From: a virus
DNA: 52,043 bases
Reading direction: 5' to 3' (one strand)
IMG/VR virus record: IMGVR_UViG_3300024261_002507
Location: 1-52,043 of that record
Of this stretch, positions 32,395 to 42,124 are shown piece after piece (position 1 is the first letter of the stretch; every line of letters begins with the position of its first letter). The notes under the pieces are model-generated. The model was not told the DNA's origin, did no database searches, and saw only the letters and a program-made list of their open reading frames with translations. Both the position numbers and the translations under genes were made by a program.

Positions 32395-33222
32395 TCACCC
32401 TTGACTTTTTGCTCCAGAAGCTGTTGAAGTTTTATCTGAAACAAGTACTTGATCTTCATAGTTAATTCCAAACTGTTTACTTAGCTCTTCGTGAAATCTT
32501 TCTTTGAATTTAGATATATTTTCTTCTGCTTTCGCTCCACTATTCAATACTAATACATTTATAGTTGCTTGTTTAACAATACTTTCTTTTGAGAATAAAT
32601 TGTCAAAATTCTTAAATGCGTTCAAAGAAACATTCACATATTTTTCTATGTCAACTTCGTTTCCTTTTTTAAACTTATCTACAAGTTCTGTACCTTTTGT
32701 TAGAACTCTGTCTAAATCATCAATCTCAGCTTCAACAGCATCTACTGCATCTTTGTCATCTTCTTCTAACAAAAAAGATTTAAAGATGTTCATATAAGAT
32801 TCTCTCACTAGATTTTTGTTTTTTCTAGATACGTCAGATTCACTTAATCCTGAAATGCCGTAAGAAATATGGCTTTCTATAGATCCAGTTCCCTCTTCAG
32901 TTCCGTCAGAATCAGGATCCTGTGTACCTAGAATTATTCTTTTTATCATGCTCAGATCATCAAGCAGCTGATTAAACTGCTCTTTAGTTACGCTTTCATC
33001 TTCATCTTCAGATGAGTCATCTTTAACAACATCTAAATCACCAACGTCAGCTTCAACACCACCTTCTTGTTCCCCAGCTGATTCTTCGTCTTCATTATCT
33101 TCTGGCATTGAAAAAGGATCTTCATCTTCTTTTTTATCTTCTTCTTCGAGCAAAAGCCTAAGACTCAAAGCAGTGTTTTCTAACAAGCTTTTATAAACAC
33201 TATTACTAAACTTTTTATTCAT
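32395..33222 (-). CDS. Acidic late protein with two LLEE motifs
   Basis: 275 residues. The N-terminus MNKKFSNSVYKSLLENTALS followed by LRLLLEEEDKKEDED contains two L-x-E words. A second copy of the pattern (ESYMNIFKSFLLEEDDKD) lies near 140-158. Between them is a highly acidic segment (DNEDEESAGEQEGG onward). The C-terminal domain is helical and beta mixed (INVLVLNSGAKAEENISKFK). Acidic composition plus repeated cleavage-like motifs suggest a scaffold-type or internal head protein processed by a prohead protease. It follows the SOD-like gene by one base. Confidence 0.6.
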   Translation of the reverse strand: MNKKFSNSVYKSLLENTALSLRLLLEEEDKKEDEDPFSMPEDNEDEESAGEQEGGVEADVGDLDVVKDDSSEDEDESVTKEQFNQLLDDLSMIKRIILGTQDPDSDGTEEGTGSIESHISYGISGLSESDVSRKNKNLVRESYMNIFKSFLLEEDDKDAVDAVEAEIDDLDRVLTKGTELVDKFKKGNEVDIEKYVNVSLNAFKNFDNLFSKESIVKQATINVLVLNSGAKAEENISKFKERFHEELSKQFGINYEDQVLVSDKTSTASGAKSQG

Positions 33223-33223
33223 G

Positions 33224-33967
33224 TTAACCTCTTAAAACCTTAGATATCTTATCAGCTTTTTTAACTCTATCTTCGATAACTGACCAGTTTAATTCTTTCA
33301 TCATACCAAAAACATACGATTTTCTATCTTTAAGATAATCTCTATAATAACTATGTTCCCAGCAATCCATAACTACAACAGGAAACATTCCTGTCATAAC
33401 ACTTTGACTATGCAAATCAATGACTGTATTCATATATCTCTGAAGATGCATGTCAAAATAAGTTACTGCCCAGCCATTTCTTGCTGAAAGTGCACATGCA
33501 ACGAAATCTTCTTGCCAGGCGTCAAATGAACCAAAGTCTCTTGCTAATCTCATATAGACAAGTGAGTCCATTGTAATATTGCTACTTAGATCACTTATGT
33601 TTTCAAAGTAAAGACCGTGCAAAAATGCTGCATTATGATTATAAGTTTCATCAATCTTTAAGCTTCGAAACTGAGAGCTATTTAGATTAGCACTTGACTT
33701 GTCAACACCATCAAGTTCAGAAGAGATCTTATTTAATTTCTTAACATAACCATCCAAAAGCTCTTTATGTGCTTTCTTAGTCTTAGAAGATAAAAGTTCA
33801 GTTTGTAAATCAAATGAACCAGCTTGCGTCACATAAGCTTCAGATATGGTTCTATTTGTTTTCTGTTTTTCTTCTGTTAAAACATTTTTGCTTTTATGAT
33901 TGTTAATACCATTTTCTTCTAAAGTAGCTTCTATAGCTTTATTGATAATATCTTCTAAGTTGCTCAT
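33224..33967 (-). CDS. Fe/Mn superoxide-dismutase-like protein
   Basis: 247 residues. The C-terminal two thirds match the Fe/Mn-SOD fold: YNHNAAFLHGLYFENIS (His117, second metal ligand), FGSFDAWQEDFVACALS (145-161), NGWAV and DCWEHSYYRDY (Asp201 and His205, third and fourth ligands). The first ligand helix (SSKTKKAHKELLDGYVKKLN) has a His at 67, but out by one position from the usual spacing, so intact metal binding is uncertain. About 50 extra N-terminal residues include LEDII and VLTEE segments. It lies among late genes, so it may be a repurposed structural protein or a packaged enzyme. Confidence 0.75.
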   Translation of the reverse strand: MSNLEDIINKAIEATLEENGINNHKSKNVLTEEKQKTNRTISEAYVTQAGSFDLQTELLSSKTKKAHKELLDGYVKKLNKISSELDGVDKSSANLNSSQFRSLKIDETYNHNAAFLHGLYFENISDLSSNITMDSLVYMRLARDFGSFDAWQEDFVACALSARNGWAVTYFDMHLQRYMNTVIDLHSQSVMTGMFPVVVMDCWEHSYYRDYLKDRKSYVFGMMKELNWSVIEDRVKKADKISKVLRG

Positions 33968-34551
33968 AGTGAAAACTCTTTCTCTAACTCTTCTAGACTT
34001 ACTTTAATCATGTCATTAACTTCTTCATATTCTTTGACTTGCGCTGAAACGTCTGGTTTAAATGACTTTTTCTTTGCTGCATCAGGATTTGGTTCTCTAA
34101 TGCCATCGTCTTTTACTTTGACGTCTTTGCTTGAAGCTTCTGACTTTTGTTTTACACTTTTTTTATTTTCTTCTGCTGTATCTTCGTTTTCATTGACTCC
34201 CGAATAAATATATTCAGGCTCTTCAGAGAACTGCATGTCTTCTAATTCATGATCGCTAGCGGGTAAATCGTCATGCAAACGTGTTGAGGCAGGCCCTATC
34301 ATTTCATCATCACCTTCTCCAGGCGGAATAAGCAAAGCAAATATCTTGCCACTTTCGTCTTTAATGATCTCAAACAAAGTATATAAAAAGCCTGCTCTAT
34401 CTTTAAGCTTCAACCCACGAGCATTATTAACTAACTCTGCGTCTTCTTGACTATGCTCAGCTCTAGTCTCTACTTCTTTAAGATAATAGTCTAGCCTCTT
34501 ATCATACTCTTCTTTTAATAACTTTAACATCAATTCACTATTAAGCTTCAT
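33964..34551 (-). CDS. Acidic late protein, 195 aa
   Basis: Starts MKLNSELMLKLLKEEYDKRL, an amphipathic helix ending in LLKEE. It has a conserved-looking segment (FLYTLFEIIKDESGKIFALL, IPPGEGDDEMIG) and a disordered, charged second half, ending MIKVSLEELEKEFSL. It overlaps the SOD-like gene by four bases (ATGA-type), so the two are probably co-translated. Unknown function, probably head-associated. Confidence 0.6.
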   Translation of the reverse strand: MKLNSELMLKLLKEEYDKRLDYYLKEVETRAEHSQEDAELVNNARGLKLKDRAGFLYTLFEIIKDESGKIFALLIPPGEGDDEMIGPASTRLHDDLPASDHELEDMQFSEEPEYIYSGVNENEDTAEENKKSVKQKSEASSKDVKVKDDGIREPNPDAAKKKSFKPDVSAQVKEYEEVNDMIKVSLEELEKEFSL

Positions 34552-34572
34552 CTAAAACTCCAAAAACTAAAT

Positions 34573-37500
34573 TTAAATATCCCACAACTTTAACCATTCT
34601 TTTCTTAAATCTATTTTATCATCTTTTTTGTTGATGTTTCTCTCTTTTTTGCCACTAAAATCTTCAAATAATAAACTACTTAAACTACCTGCAATATAAC
34701 TCTTGCTTCTTAATACATCTCTTCTTCTAAACGATTCAGTTAATTTAATAGTTGTATTGCTATTTATTGAAGCTTTTATAAACTTGCAGTTTGCTGTATC
34801 TTTAAAAAGATCACTAAATTTAACACTTACAGGTATACTACTTTGGGTAGTAATGCTGAATATCTTAAATACATTTCCTATAAGATTGTTAAAGTCTTTT
34901 GCAAAGGGTTTCATATGTTCAAAGTCAGAAATGTTACGATGATCGTTATCTCTTTTAAGCGCTTTAAGAATCATTTTTAAACTAATCTCTTCAACGTTGT
35001 AATCTTGTCCTTCTAGGAATATTAAGTTGATAATTGTTTTAGCAAACAATAAGTCTTTAAAGGCAGTCATGTTATCGTCTTCTATACAATGTTTTTTAAA
35101 AATTTTATTTTCAATTATATGACACGCATTATGTTGATTATCCTGTTGATTATCACTAACTTCTATTAAGTCATCAATGACACTCTCAGCTTCTTCATCT
35201 GCAAGAATTTTGTCGGTTAAGTATTCTTTCTTAAAATTAACTCTAATATGTTCAACAACTCCTTTTATAGCCTTCATTTGTTTAGCAGAGACCTTGAGTT
35301 TTGCAGGAACTTCAGCAGGACCTTCTGTCTTTATTTCTTCGACTGTTTGACTTGCATTCGGAACAGGAGCCTCAGCCATAGCACCTAGAATATTTGACAT
35401 CATATTATCTCTATTGCCTGAAGATTGTGCTTTTGATGCCATTTGTGTAAATCCTTCTGGGTTTAGTATCATCATTAATATTAATAATCTACCTGCATCT
35501 GACCCGCTGTGATTTAAACTATTTATAACATTAGCCAGTGCTACAGAAGTCGCATCATCACTTTCGCCAATCTGTCGCATAATCATATCAATTAAAGGAG
35601 AAGCAGCTTGCCCTCTTTTAGCATCAGGATCTACAAGACTATTTGCATGTTCAGCTGCTAAAGTCTTAGTTATACTTTTCTTTTTAATGTTCTTTATTGT
35701 TATGTTAGCATACTTTCTAAGCATACCATTTAGTTTTTCCATGAAGTTATTGTATATTTTTTCGCTATTAAACTCAGCTGAAAATAACTCTAGGCCAGAT
35801 CCTCTTATGATTTCCATTACATCTTGTTCATCGATTTCAACAAGATTTTTCTTCTTTCCTTTTGAAGCTTTAGTTTCTTCTTTGCTAGAAGAATCCTCAA
35901 AAAGCAAACTTTTTAAAGAATTTGTATGCAAGTAATATCCAGCCTGCAAGGTTTCAGTATCACCCTCTGCAGACTCTTTATCCTGAGACATTTCTTTAAC
36001 TATGTCATTGTAAGCTTCATATAATCTGTCTACCTCTTCTTTTAAGTCAACATCATATCCGAGTTCTTCTAGCTTTTTCTGTATAGATTCTTTTCTTTTA
36101 CTAACATCTTCTCCGTCATGTTTTTCGTCAAAGTAGTTTGCTATAGCTTTAAAACCAAAACCTGAAGCAGCACCAAGCTCATTTTGAAAAATCATTGCAC
36201 CTGCTGCATAAGGTAGCGCTGCCCAAGGAGCAAATGCTGCTGTAGCAAATACCCCAGCGCCTACGAAAGACTTTCCTAAGTTACCAGCTTCTTTGTAGAA
36301 CTGCTTTCTTTCACTCTTTTTATCTTTTCGTATGTTCTCTTCGTCTGAAGTACGTGCTTTCCATTCTTGCTTAACTAAGCTTTTATAAGTTGATTCAATT
36401 GTTAATTTGCATAAAGCTTTAATCTTCTTTTGATTAAGATTATGAGCTTCTTCAGGACTAAGCTCCCCTTCAGGATCTGTATCATCTATAGAAGACATCC
36501 AGCCTAGAGGCTTTTTAACTTCTTCACTACTAATACCTAAATACGACATGATCGATAACTTCAAGTATTCTTCAACTTCTTTTTCATCAAGAGGCTTGTG
36601 TCTATAATCTGGTCTAGAAGTTTCAGAAGAAGTTTCAGAAGAAGTTTCTCCATATTTTGACATTACCCTTTGTTTTGCTTTTGATGCAAGATTTTTAGCT
36701 TTTGAACTAAGATGTCTAAAAGCACCATCAGCAGATAATGCATCTGCTTCAAATAATTTTATTGCTGCTTTATCGTCAAAGTCAAATATAGCTCTTGATA
36801 ATAATTTTTGCTTATAAAGATTATTGTTTTCTGATATTAATCTTGCAAGCCTTTTTTTGTTGTTAAAGTAAGCGTATATCCTAAACTTTTTCCAATTAGT
36901 AGGACCAAACTTTTTCTGATATTTTTCTGCTAATTCTTCACTGTCTTTATCAACAGTTAAAAAGCCATCTTCATCAATAACACTTTTAACGTCTTTTACT
37001 AAATCTTCAATGTTAAATTTTTTAAATATCTCACTAATAAATTTATCTTTATTTTCAGGTTTAAAATACTCATCATTAACGTTGTTTGGGCTACCACTGC
37101 CATGAATGTGGTTAGAAAATAACCAAAGTATAATAGATTTAAGGTTATCTTTTTTAATAGATTCGTTTTCAATACCAGATTTTTCTAAATAGTCTTTAAA
37201 AGAGCTCTTTAACTTATCATCTTTATCTTCATCAACCGTGAACTCTTCTTTACTTTCTTTGTATTCTTTGCTGGTCTTTAAAATGTCTTTTATGATATGT
37301 TCTATTATTACATCGTTTATTTTTTCATCTTTTAAATCAGAGTCTATATTTTTAAAAATAGAAGATGCAACAGCTTTTGAAAGATCAACGTGTTCTGCAG
37401 AGACGCCATAACTTTCTGCCATGTCACTTTTAAAATCTTCATAAGAACCTGTTCTAGAACCACTTTCTTTTTCTTTAGAAGCAATAGATTCAATATGATT

Positions 37501-40500
37501 TTTATCAAATGCAAAATTACCAGAGATGATCAACGCTGATATTGCGTCTACAATACTTTCAGTGGATTTTTCTATTACACTATCTTTAGGTCGCCCATTT
37601 CCTTCGCCATCTCCTCTTGTTACTTTATCTCCTTTTATAAGTCCTATATCTTTTCTGAGCATCTCAGCCGCACGCTGTGATATATTTTTAAATGCTTTTT
37701 GCTTAGAGCTTTCTGCACAATAAAAAGAGTAGTGAACAATGTCTTCCTTATTGATTTCTTTTAATGCTGTTTGCACAGTTCTGTCATCTAAGAATGAAAG
37801 TATATCTTTATTAAACACATTAATTGAATATTTCAAATTATCTAATTTTTTATCATCATCAAATTGTTTTAAAACATCATTCAGTTTATCAACATTACCT
37901 TCTTTAAACGCGATACGTAAATCTTCTACACTAAGGTCTAAAGCTTTTTTTCTATCTTCTTTTCTTTTTGCAAATTCATATTGTGCACCTTCTTTAAAAC
38001 TAAAATCATTGATATGAACAACATTTGCTATTGACTCTTTAACTTTTCCCCATGCTCCACTCCATGGCTTTGCATTTTTCTTTTGATTTTCATATTCTTT
38101 TTTAAATTGTGAAACCTTAGCTTCTAAATTGTTATCAAGGTAAGCTGCATGTATTCTTTTATATATGCTTTCTGCAATTTTAGGTTCATCCTTGCAATAA
38201 CCACCTAAAAACATTCCAAATTGAATAGTGTCGTATTGACCCCCTTCAGCTTCATTCCTATGTTTAACAACTGCTTTAATAGATTCATCATCTAAATAAT
38301 TAAGAAAACTATAGTCATTTCCTATAATATCTGTAACATTATCTTTAGTTACAACCCTTTCTCCATCTACTTCATGCTCAAGCGCTTTTTTACATTTCTC
38401 TATATCTTTTTTGCCAATACCTTCTTCTAATTCTTTTACAGGATTGTAGTCTTTATCACTGGTTTCTTCACTATCAGTTGTTTCTTCACTATCAGTTGTT
38501 TCTTCTTTTTCATTAAGTAATTCATGTACTTTTTTAAAAACATCACCAAAATTACTATCATCGTTTGAAGACCTGAAAAACATGGCAGTGTCAGTATCCC
38601 TCCAATCAAGTTCAAATACTTGATTGTATTGCCATCGCGAGTCAAATGTTTGATTTTTTCTCATTACCTTGATATCCGGATAATCTCGAGATATTCCACT
38701 ATGATCATATGCGTAAACATTACCGCTTTCATCTTTGTGTATAATAACAAAATGTGAACCATGTGGCACTTTCGTCGTCCCCCTCCTATCAAACTTAAAA
38801 TAAATATAGCCTGAGTTATTTTCAAGTTTAACTATGTCTTTGAGCTTATCAGGATTTTTATTATTAAAGTATCTACTTACACTATTCCCAACGTTACCAA
38901 AGACCCTTCTTACGAAATCTTTAGATAGAGGGTTTTGTTTTTTAATTAATTTATTATATTCTATGTTTGGCGTATCTTTTTCTTGACTTTCTGAATCTGA
39001 TACTTTTTCTGGTGCTGCTTTTACTTTATTTACTAGATAAGCTTCATTTAAAGCATAATAAATATTCTCAAATTCTGTTGTACCTTCATCATATTCAGTA
39101 TTGTCAAAAAACATTATTCTAGACATACTATTCCAATAATCAGCGGTCAGAGGATTTGCGCGACGTCGGTTTTTGCCGCCTATTCCTAAATTACCTTTAC
39201 TTGAATGTCCGTATTTATATCGCGGATTATCATTGTCTTTTGACATCTCCATGTGAAATTTTGGCAATCTACCACTATTCTCTAAGACTTGTTTGAAATT
39301 AAAAATATTAAACATTTGACAAGGAACTGCAACATTACTAATAAGCGCACTTTGATTCTCATCAGATAAAGGACTAATTATAATGAAACCTGTTTTCTTA
39401 AAGTTTTTGTCCCAATTTTTATATTGAAATTCTGGGTTGCCTTTGCCATTATAATCTTTATCAATAAATTTTAATATTCTTTCTTTGAAATCAGAAGTTT
39501 CATAGAAAACATTGTATTCTACGCCGAACTCTTTTTTTAAGTCAATATCATCACGACTTTCTTCTGTTTCGGCCTCTTCATCAGATGAATCTTCAAAATC
39601 GAACTCAAAGATCTCATCAGCATCATCCTGGGAAAATAAACCATCAGCTAAATTAAATATATCATTCCAATTGTTAACCTTTTGTTGTAAAGCATTGAGT
39701 TGCGAGGGCAAAGGCAATTTTTCAAATTCTTTTACTTTTGCTTTTGCTTTTGCTTTTACTTTTGCAATATTTCTCTCTTCAGCAGCTGCTTCTTGAGGAG
39801 TCTCACCATCTACCTCTATGACCTCTACTTGATCTCTAAGATCATTTAACTCGTTTCGAAGATCTTCAATATCACTGTAGAGGACAGACTCGTCAACACC
39901 ATTTCTTCTTCTTCTATGAGATTCAAGAATATCTGTCATGAAGAAGCCGGCTTCAATACCACTAAGAACTTCTGACTTTTCAATACTTCCATTTTCAATT
40001 TCTTGATTTTTAATTGTTTCTTTAACTGAACTAATAAAACTACTAATAACTTCCAAAAGATCGCGATCGGTCTCGTCGTCGAGGGGCTCACCTTCAGCAT
40101 CGATCTCACCCGGTACAGCTTGTTCTGCTGAATTTAAGACATCTGAAGCTCTTATATGAGAATCATAACTACTTCTGACTTTATCCATTGCAGCCTTAAA
40201 TTCTGCTTTTTTAATAAAAAGATGACCATTATCAGTGTCTCTAACACCATATAAAGCTTCAAAAAGTGATTTTTTAAATTCATAATTTCCAGGTGTTTGT
40301 CTATATGATTTTTCATTTAAATATTGAAGTATTACTTGGATATCTTCAGCCCAAGTTGCTTTATTTCTATCAGGATGGAACTTACTAGATAAAGTTGTAA
40401 ACAATTGTCTAAAGTTGGTTGTACTATCAATTATTCTGTCAACTTCTTCCTTACTGTATGCACCTTCATGTTCAGCGCAAGCTAATGCTGTTAAAGCATA

Positions 40501-41625
40501 AATAGTATATACTCTAGCAGCTTCTTTTTTCTTTTTTGGACCATCATGCAGATTGTTTAAATCGTCAAATAAACTATAGATTTTGTCATATTCAAGTTTG
40601 CTTTTGCCTGGAGCATCTTCATCACTTTTCTTTTCTTTCTCAGCAGCCTTAGCAGCAGCGTCTTTCTCAGCGTCTTCTTTAGATTCTTCTGTTGGCTCTT
40701 CTTCTTCTTTATCCAATGAAATAAATGGCAAGCCAATACCCACACCTTGGTTCGATTCAATCAGAATGTTTTCGTTTAACAACGAAGAGATTCCATTTCT
40801 ATAGACAAAGCTTTCTGATTGCATGACTTTTGTATTCATTATTCCTATTGCACGCACAGGACTTGTCTGCATCAGATCTAGAGTTTCTTTTGTTGCTAAA
40901 CCAAAGTAAACCTGAGATACTATTCCCGCTACAGGAGCCTCTTTTGTAATCATTCCCGGATAAGTTATGTCATAAAGTTGTTTTGCTTCTAAACAATTTT
41001 CTCCAAAAGCTGGTATCGCCATGATAACAATTTTACCATTGCACATAATAGGCTTTGAATCTTGATTTGCCAACATTCCAAAAAACATTTTATAGTTTTC
41101 ATATTTTTTAATGTCAGCAGGCGTCCCACCTTCTATCTGTCCTGCACCTTTGACAAGTTGTAGAGGGTTTAAATGTACTCTTCCTATTTTCCCAGTTTGA
41201 CCTGCAGTTAAATTTCTCTTAAATAAAGTCATTAAAAACTGCTTTGTTGACAATCCTAAAGGTGAATCTTTAACAGCATTATGTATTTTTTTTATTTGAG
41301 TTTTTTGTTCATCACTCAAGTCTTCAGCACTTTCAATGCTCTCAAGTTCTTTATGAAAATCATGATTTTTTTCTATATTTGGATTTAAGCTATTAATAAC
41401 ATCAACAATTTTTACAGCAACTGTTTTTAATTCTGAAAGTTTTAACTCAGGATTGTCTTTACTAAATAACTTTTCATCACTTATTTTAGATCTAAATTTC
41501 GCTCTGCCGTCCTTGTCAGCATCATTTTCTTTAGATTGATTACTTCCACTTTGACCTTCTAAGCCCTGGCCTTCAGCTTCTTTATTTTCATCTTCAAACA
41601 AAAAGTCTGCCATTTTAATATTCAT
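34573..41625 (-). CDS. Giant probable virion protein, 2350 aa, with J-domain-like segment and repeated LLFED motifs
   Basis: The N-terminus MNIKMADFLFEDENKEAEGQ carries LFED. SLLFED recurs near residue 1907 (NSLKSLLFEDSSSKEE) and near 2318 (GSLSSLLFEDFSGKK), and SLLNENILIE lies near 283, suggesting a polyprotein cut at several places. A J-domain-like segment near 385-450 includes SSKFHPDRNKATWAEDIQVI, with the HPD tripeptide that stimulates Hsp70. A beta-rich region near 955-1050 (PHGSHFVIIHKDESGNVYAY) looks like a separate domain. Residues ~1775-1820 are hydrophobic and Gly/Ala-rich (GAGVFATAAFAPWAALPYAA), possibly membrane-active. Much of the rest is charged helix. The start has GAGGA at suitable distance. 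The overall family is unknown. Confidence 0.7.
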   Translation of the reverse strand: MNIKMADFLFEDENKEAEGQGLEGQSGSNQSKENDADKDGRAKFRSKISDEKLFSKDNPELKLSELKTVAVKIVDVINSLNPNIEKNHDFHKELESIESAEDLSDEQKTQIKKIHNAVKDSPLGLSTKQFLMTLFKRNLTAGQTGKIGRVHLNPLQLVKGAGQIEGGTPADIKKYENYKMFFGMLANQDSKPIMCNGKIVIMAIPAFGENCLEAKQLYDITYPGMITKEAPVAGIVSQVYFGLATKETLDLMQTSPVRAIGIMNTKVMQSESFVYRNGISSLLNENILIESNQGVGIGLPFISLDKEEEEPTEESKEDAEKDAAAKAAEKEKKSDEDAPGKSKLEYDKIYSLFDDLNNLHDGPKKKKEAARVYTIYALTALACAEHEGAYSKEEVDRIIDSTTNFRQLFTTLSSKFHPDRNKATWAEDIQVILQYLNEKSYRQTPGNYEFKKSLFEALYGVRDTDNGHLFIKKAEFKAAMDKVRSSYDSHIRASDVLNSAEQAVPGEIDAEGEPLDDETDRDLLEVISSFISSVKETIKNQEIENGSIEKSEVLSGIEAGFFMTDILESHRRRRNGVDESVLYSDIEDLRNELNDLRDQVEVIEVDGETPQEAAAEERNIAKVKAKAKAKVKEFEKLPLPSQLNALQQKVNNWNDIFNLADGLFSQDDADEIFEFDFEDSSDEEAETEESRDDIDLKKEFGVEYNVFYETSDFKERILKFIDKDYNGKGNPEFQYKNWDKNFKKTGFIIISPLSDENQSALISNVAVPCQMFNIFNFKQVLENSGRLPKFHMEMSKDNDNPRYKYGHSSKGNLGIGGKNRRRANPLTADYWNSMSRIMFFDNTEYDEGTTEFENIYYALNEAYLVNKVKAAPEKVSDSESQEKDTPNIEYNKLIKKQNPLSKDFVRRVFGNVGNSVSRYFNNKNPDKLKDIVKLENNSGYIYFKFDRRGTTKVPHGSHFVIIHKDESGNVYAYDHSGISRDYPDIKVMRKNQTFDSRWQYNQVFELDWRDTDTAMFFRSSNDDSNFGDVFKKVHELLNEKEETTDSEETTDSEETSDKDYNPVKELEEGIGKKDIEKCKKALEHEVDGERVVTKDNVTDIIGNDYSFLNYLDDESIKAVVKHRNEAEGGQYDTIQFGMFLGGYCKDEPKIAESIYKRIHAAYLDNNLEAKVSQFKKEYENQKKNAKPWSGAWGKVKESIANVVHINDFSFKEGAQYEFAKRKEDRKKALDLSVEDLRIAFKEGNVDKLNDVLKQFDDDKKLDNLKYSINVFNKDILSFLDDRTVQTALKEINKEDIVHYSFYCAESSKQKAFKNISQRAAEMLRKDIGLIKGDKVTRGDGEGNGRPKDSVIEKSTESIVDAISALIISGNFAFDKNHIESIASKEKESGSRTGSYEDFKSDMAESYGVSAEHVDLSKAVASSIFKNIDSDLKDEKINDVIIEHIIKDILKTSKEYKESKEEFTVDEDKDDKLKSSFKDYLEKSGIENESIKKDNLKSIILWLFSNHIHGSGSPNNVNDEYFKPENKDKFISEIFKKFNIEDLVKDVKSVIDEDGFLTVDKDSEELAEKYQKKFGPTNWKKFRIYAYFNNKKRLARLISENNNLYKQKLLSRAIFDFDDKAAIKLFEADALSADGAFRHLSSKAKNLASKAKQRVMSKYGETSSETSSETSRPDYRHKPLDEKEVEEYLKLSIMSYLGISSEEVKKPLGWMSSIDDTDPEGELSPEEAHNLNQKKIKALCKLTIESTYKSLVKQEWKARTSDEENIRKDKKSERKQFYKEAGNLGKSFVGAGVFATAAFAPWAALPYAAGAMIFQNELGAASGFGFKAIANYFDEKHDGEDVSKRKESIQKKLEELGYDVDLKEEVDRLYEAYNDIVKEMSQDKESAEGDTETLQAGYYLHTNSLKSLLFEDSSSKEETKASKGKKKNLVEIDEQDVMEIIRGSGLELFSAEFNSEKIYNNFMEKLNGMLRKYANITIKNIKKKSITKTLAAEHANSLVDPDAKRGQAASPLIDMIMRQIGESDDATSVALANVINSLNHSGSDAGRLLILMMILNPEGFTQMASKAQSSGNRDNMMSNILGAMAEAPVPNASQTVEEIKTEGPAEVPAKLKVSAKQMKAIKGVVEHIRVNFKKEYLTDKILADEEAESVIDDLIEVSDNQQDNQHNACHIIENKIFKKHCIEDDNMTAFKDLLFAKTIINLIFLEGQDYNVEEISLKMILKALKRDNDHRNISDFEHMKPFAKDFNNLIGNVFKIFSITTQSSIPVSVKFSDLFKDTANCKFIKASINSNTTIKLTESFRRRDVLRSKSYIAGSLSSLLFEDFSGKKERNINKKDDKIDLRKEWLKLWDI
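36616..36648 (+). repeat. 12-bp tandem repeat inside the giant gene
   Basis: The unit agaagtttcaga is repeated about 2.7 times and encodes SSETSSETSSETS on the minus strand, a flexible linker. Confidence 0.85.
38463..38507 (+). repeat. 18-bp tandem repeat inside the giant gene
   Basis: The unit tttcttcactatcagttg occurs twice, followed by a partial copy. It encodes an acidic Thr/Glu/Ser linker (TTDSEETTDSEETSDK) on the minus strand. Confidence 0.85.
39731..39765 (+). repeat. 6-bp repeat encoding a Lys-Ala linker
   Basis: Imperfect copies of cttttg/cttttа-type hexamers encode KVKAKAKAKVKEF on the minus strand, an alternating Lys/Ala helix in the giant protein. Confidence 0.7.
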
Positions 41626-41695
41626 GAAACAATCCTCTTATACTTTGTATTTCTTTATAGTAACTATATATTAAGAATTGTTTTTTAATATTAAA

Positions 41696-42124
41696 CTATT
41701 CCTCATCAATAATATATTTCTCTATAGAAACGTTCATTTTTCGTAATAGATTAATTCCTGTTTCATCTCTATATTTCTCTTTATATACTACTTTATCTAT
41801 TCCACTATTAATAATAGCTTTTGCACACATCTCGCAAGGACTCAATGTCAAATACATGACTTTGTCTTTAGGATTATTATAATCAAGCTTAAGCAAAGCA
41901 TTTATTTCAGCATGCAGCAAACCACTACAGCCAGGTTTCTCAGATTGAGGCACGTTTGACATTCCTGCTGCATTACCATTATACCCTAAAGAAAGAACTT
42001 GTGTATTATCTGACGTTACAATAAGTGCTCCTACTTTAAACTCTGAATGGTGACTTCTTAGTGCAATCGTTTCTGCAACTTTCATCCACGTACTATCCCA
42101 CGACGGTCGATCAATAGAACTCAT
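41696..42124 (-). CDS. Deoxycytidylate (dCMP) deaminase
   Basis: Converts dCMP to dUMP, the substrate for thymidylate synthase. 142 residues from the ATG overlapping the thymidine kinase stop (TAATG). Zinc and catalytic motifs: HAEINALLK (zinc His, catalytic Glu) and LSPCEMCAKAI (zinc Cys pair). GYNGNAAGMSNVP and the HSEFKVGALIV segment are typical of dCMP deaminases such as T4 Cd, and distinguish it from cytidine or tRNA deaminases. It is probably co-translated with thymidine kinase. Confidence 0.92.
   Translation of the reverse strand: MSSIDRPSWDSTWMKVAETIALRSHHSEFKVGALIVTSDNTQVLSLGYNGNAAGMSNVPQSEKPGCSGLLHAEINALLKLDYNNPKDKVMYLTLSPCEMCAKAIINSGIDKVVYKEKYRDETGINLLRKMNVSIEKYIIDEE

Noticed and set aside
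35687-35935. Plus-strand hydrophobic frames opposite the large minus-strand genes
   Set aside because: Antisense of Lys/Glu-rich coding gives Phe/Leu/Ser-rich open frames that mimic membrane proteins. They lie wholly inside well-supported genes and lack ribosome sites.
36616-39765. CRISPR-like or regulatory repeats in the giant gene
   Set aside because: Units of 6-18 bases are directly adjacent without spacers and keep the reading frame; they encode low-complexity protein linkers.
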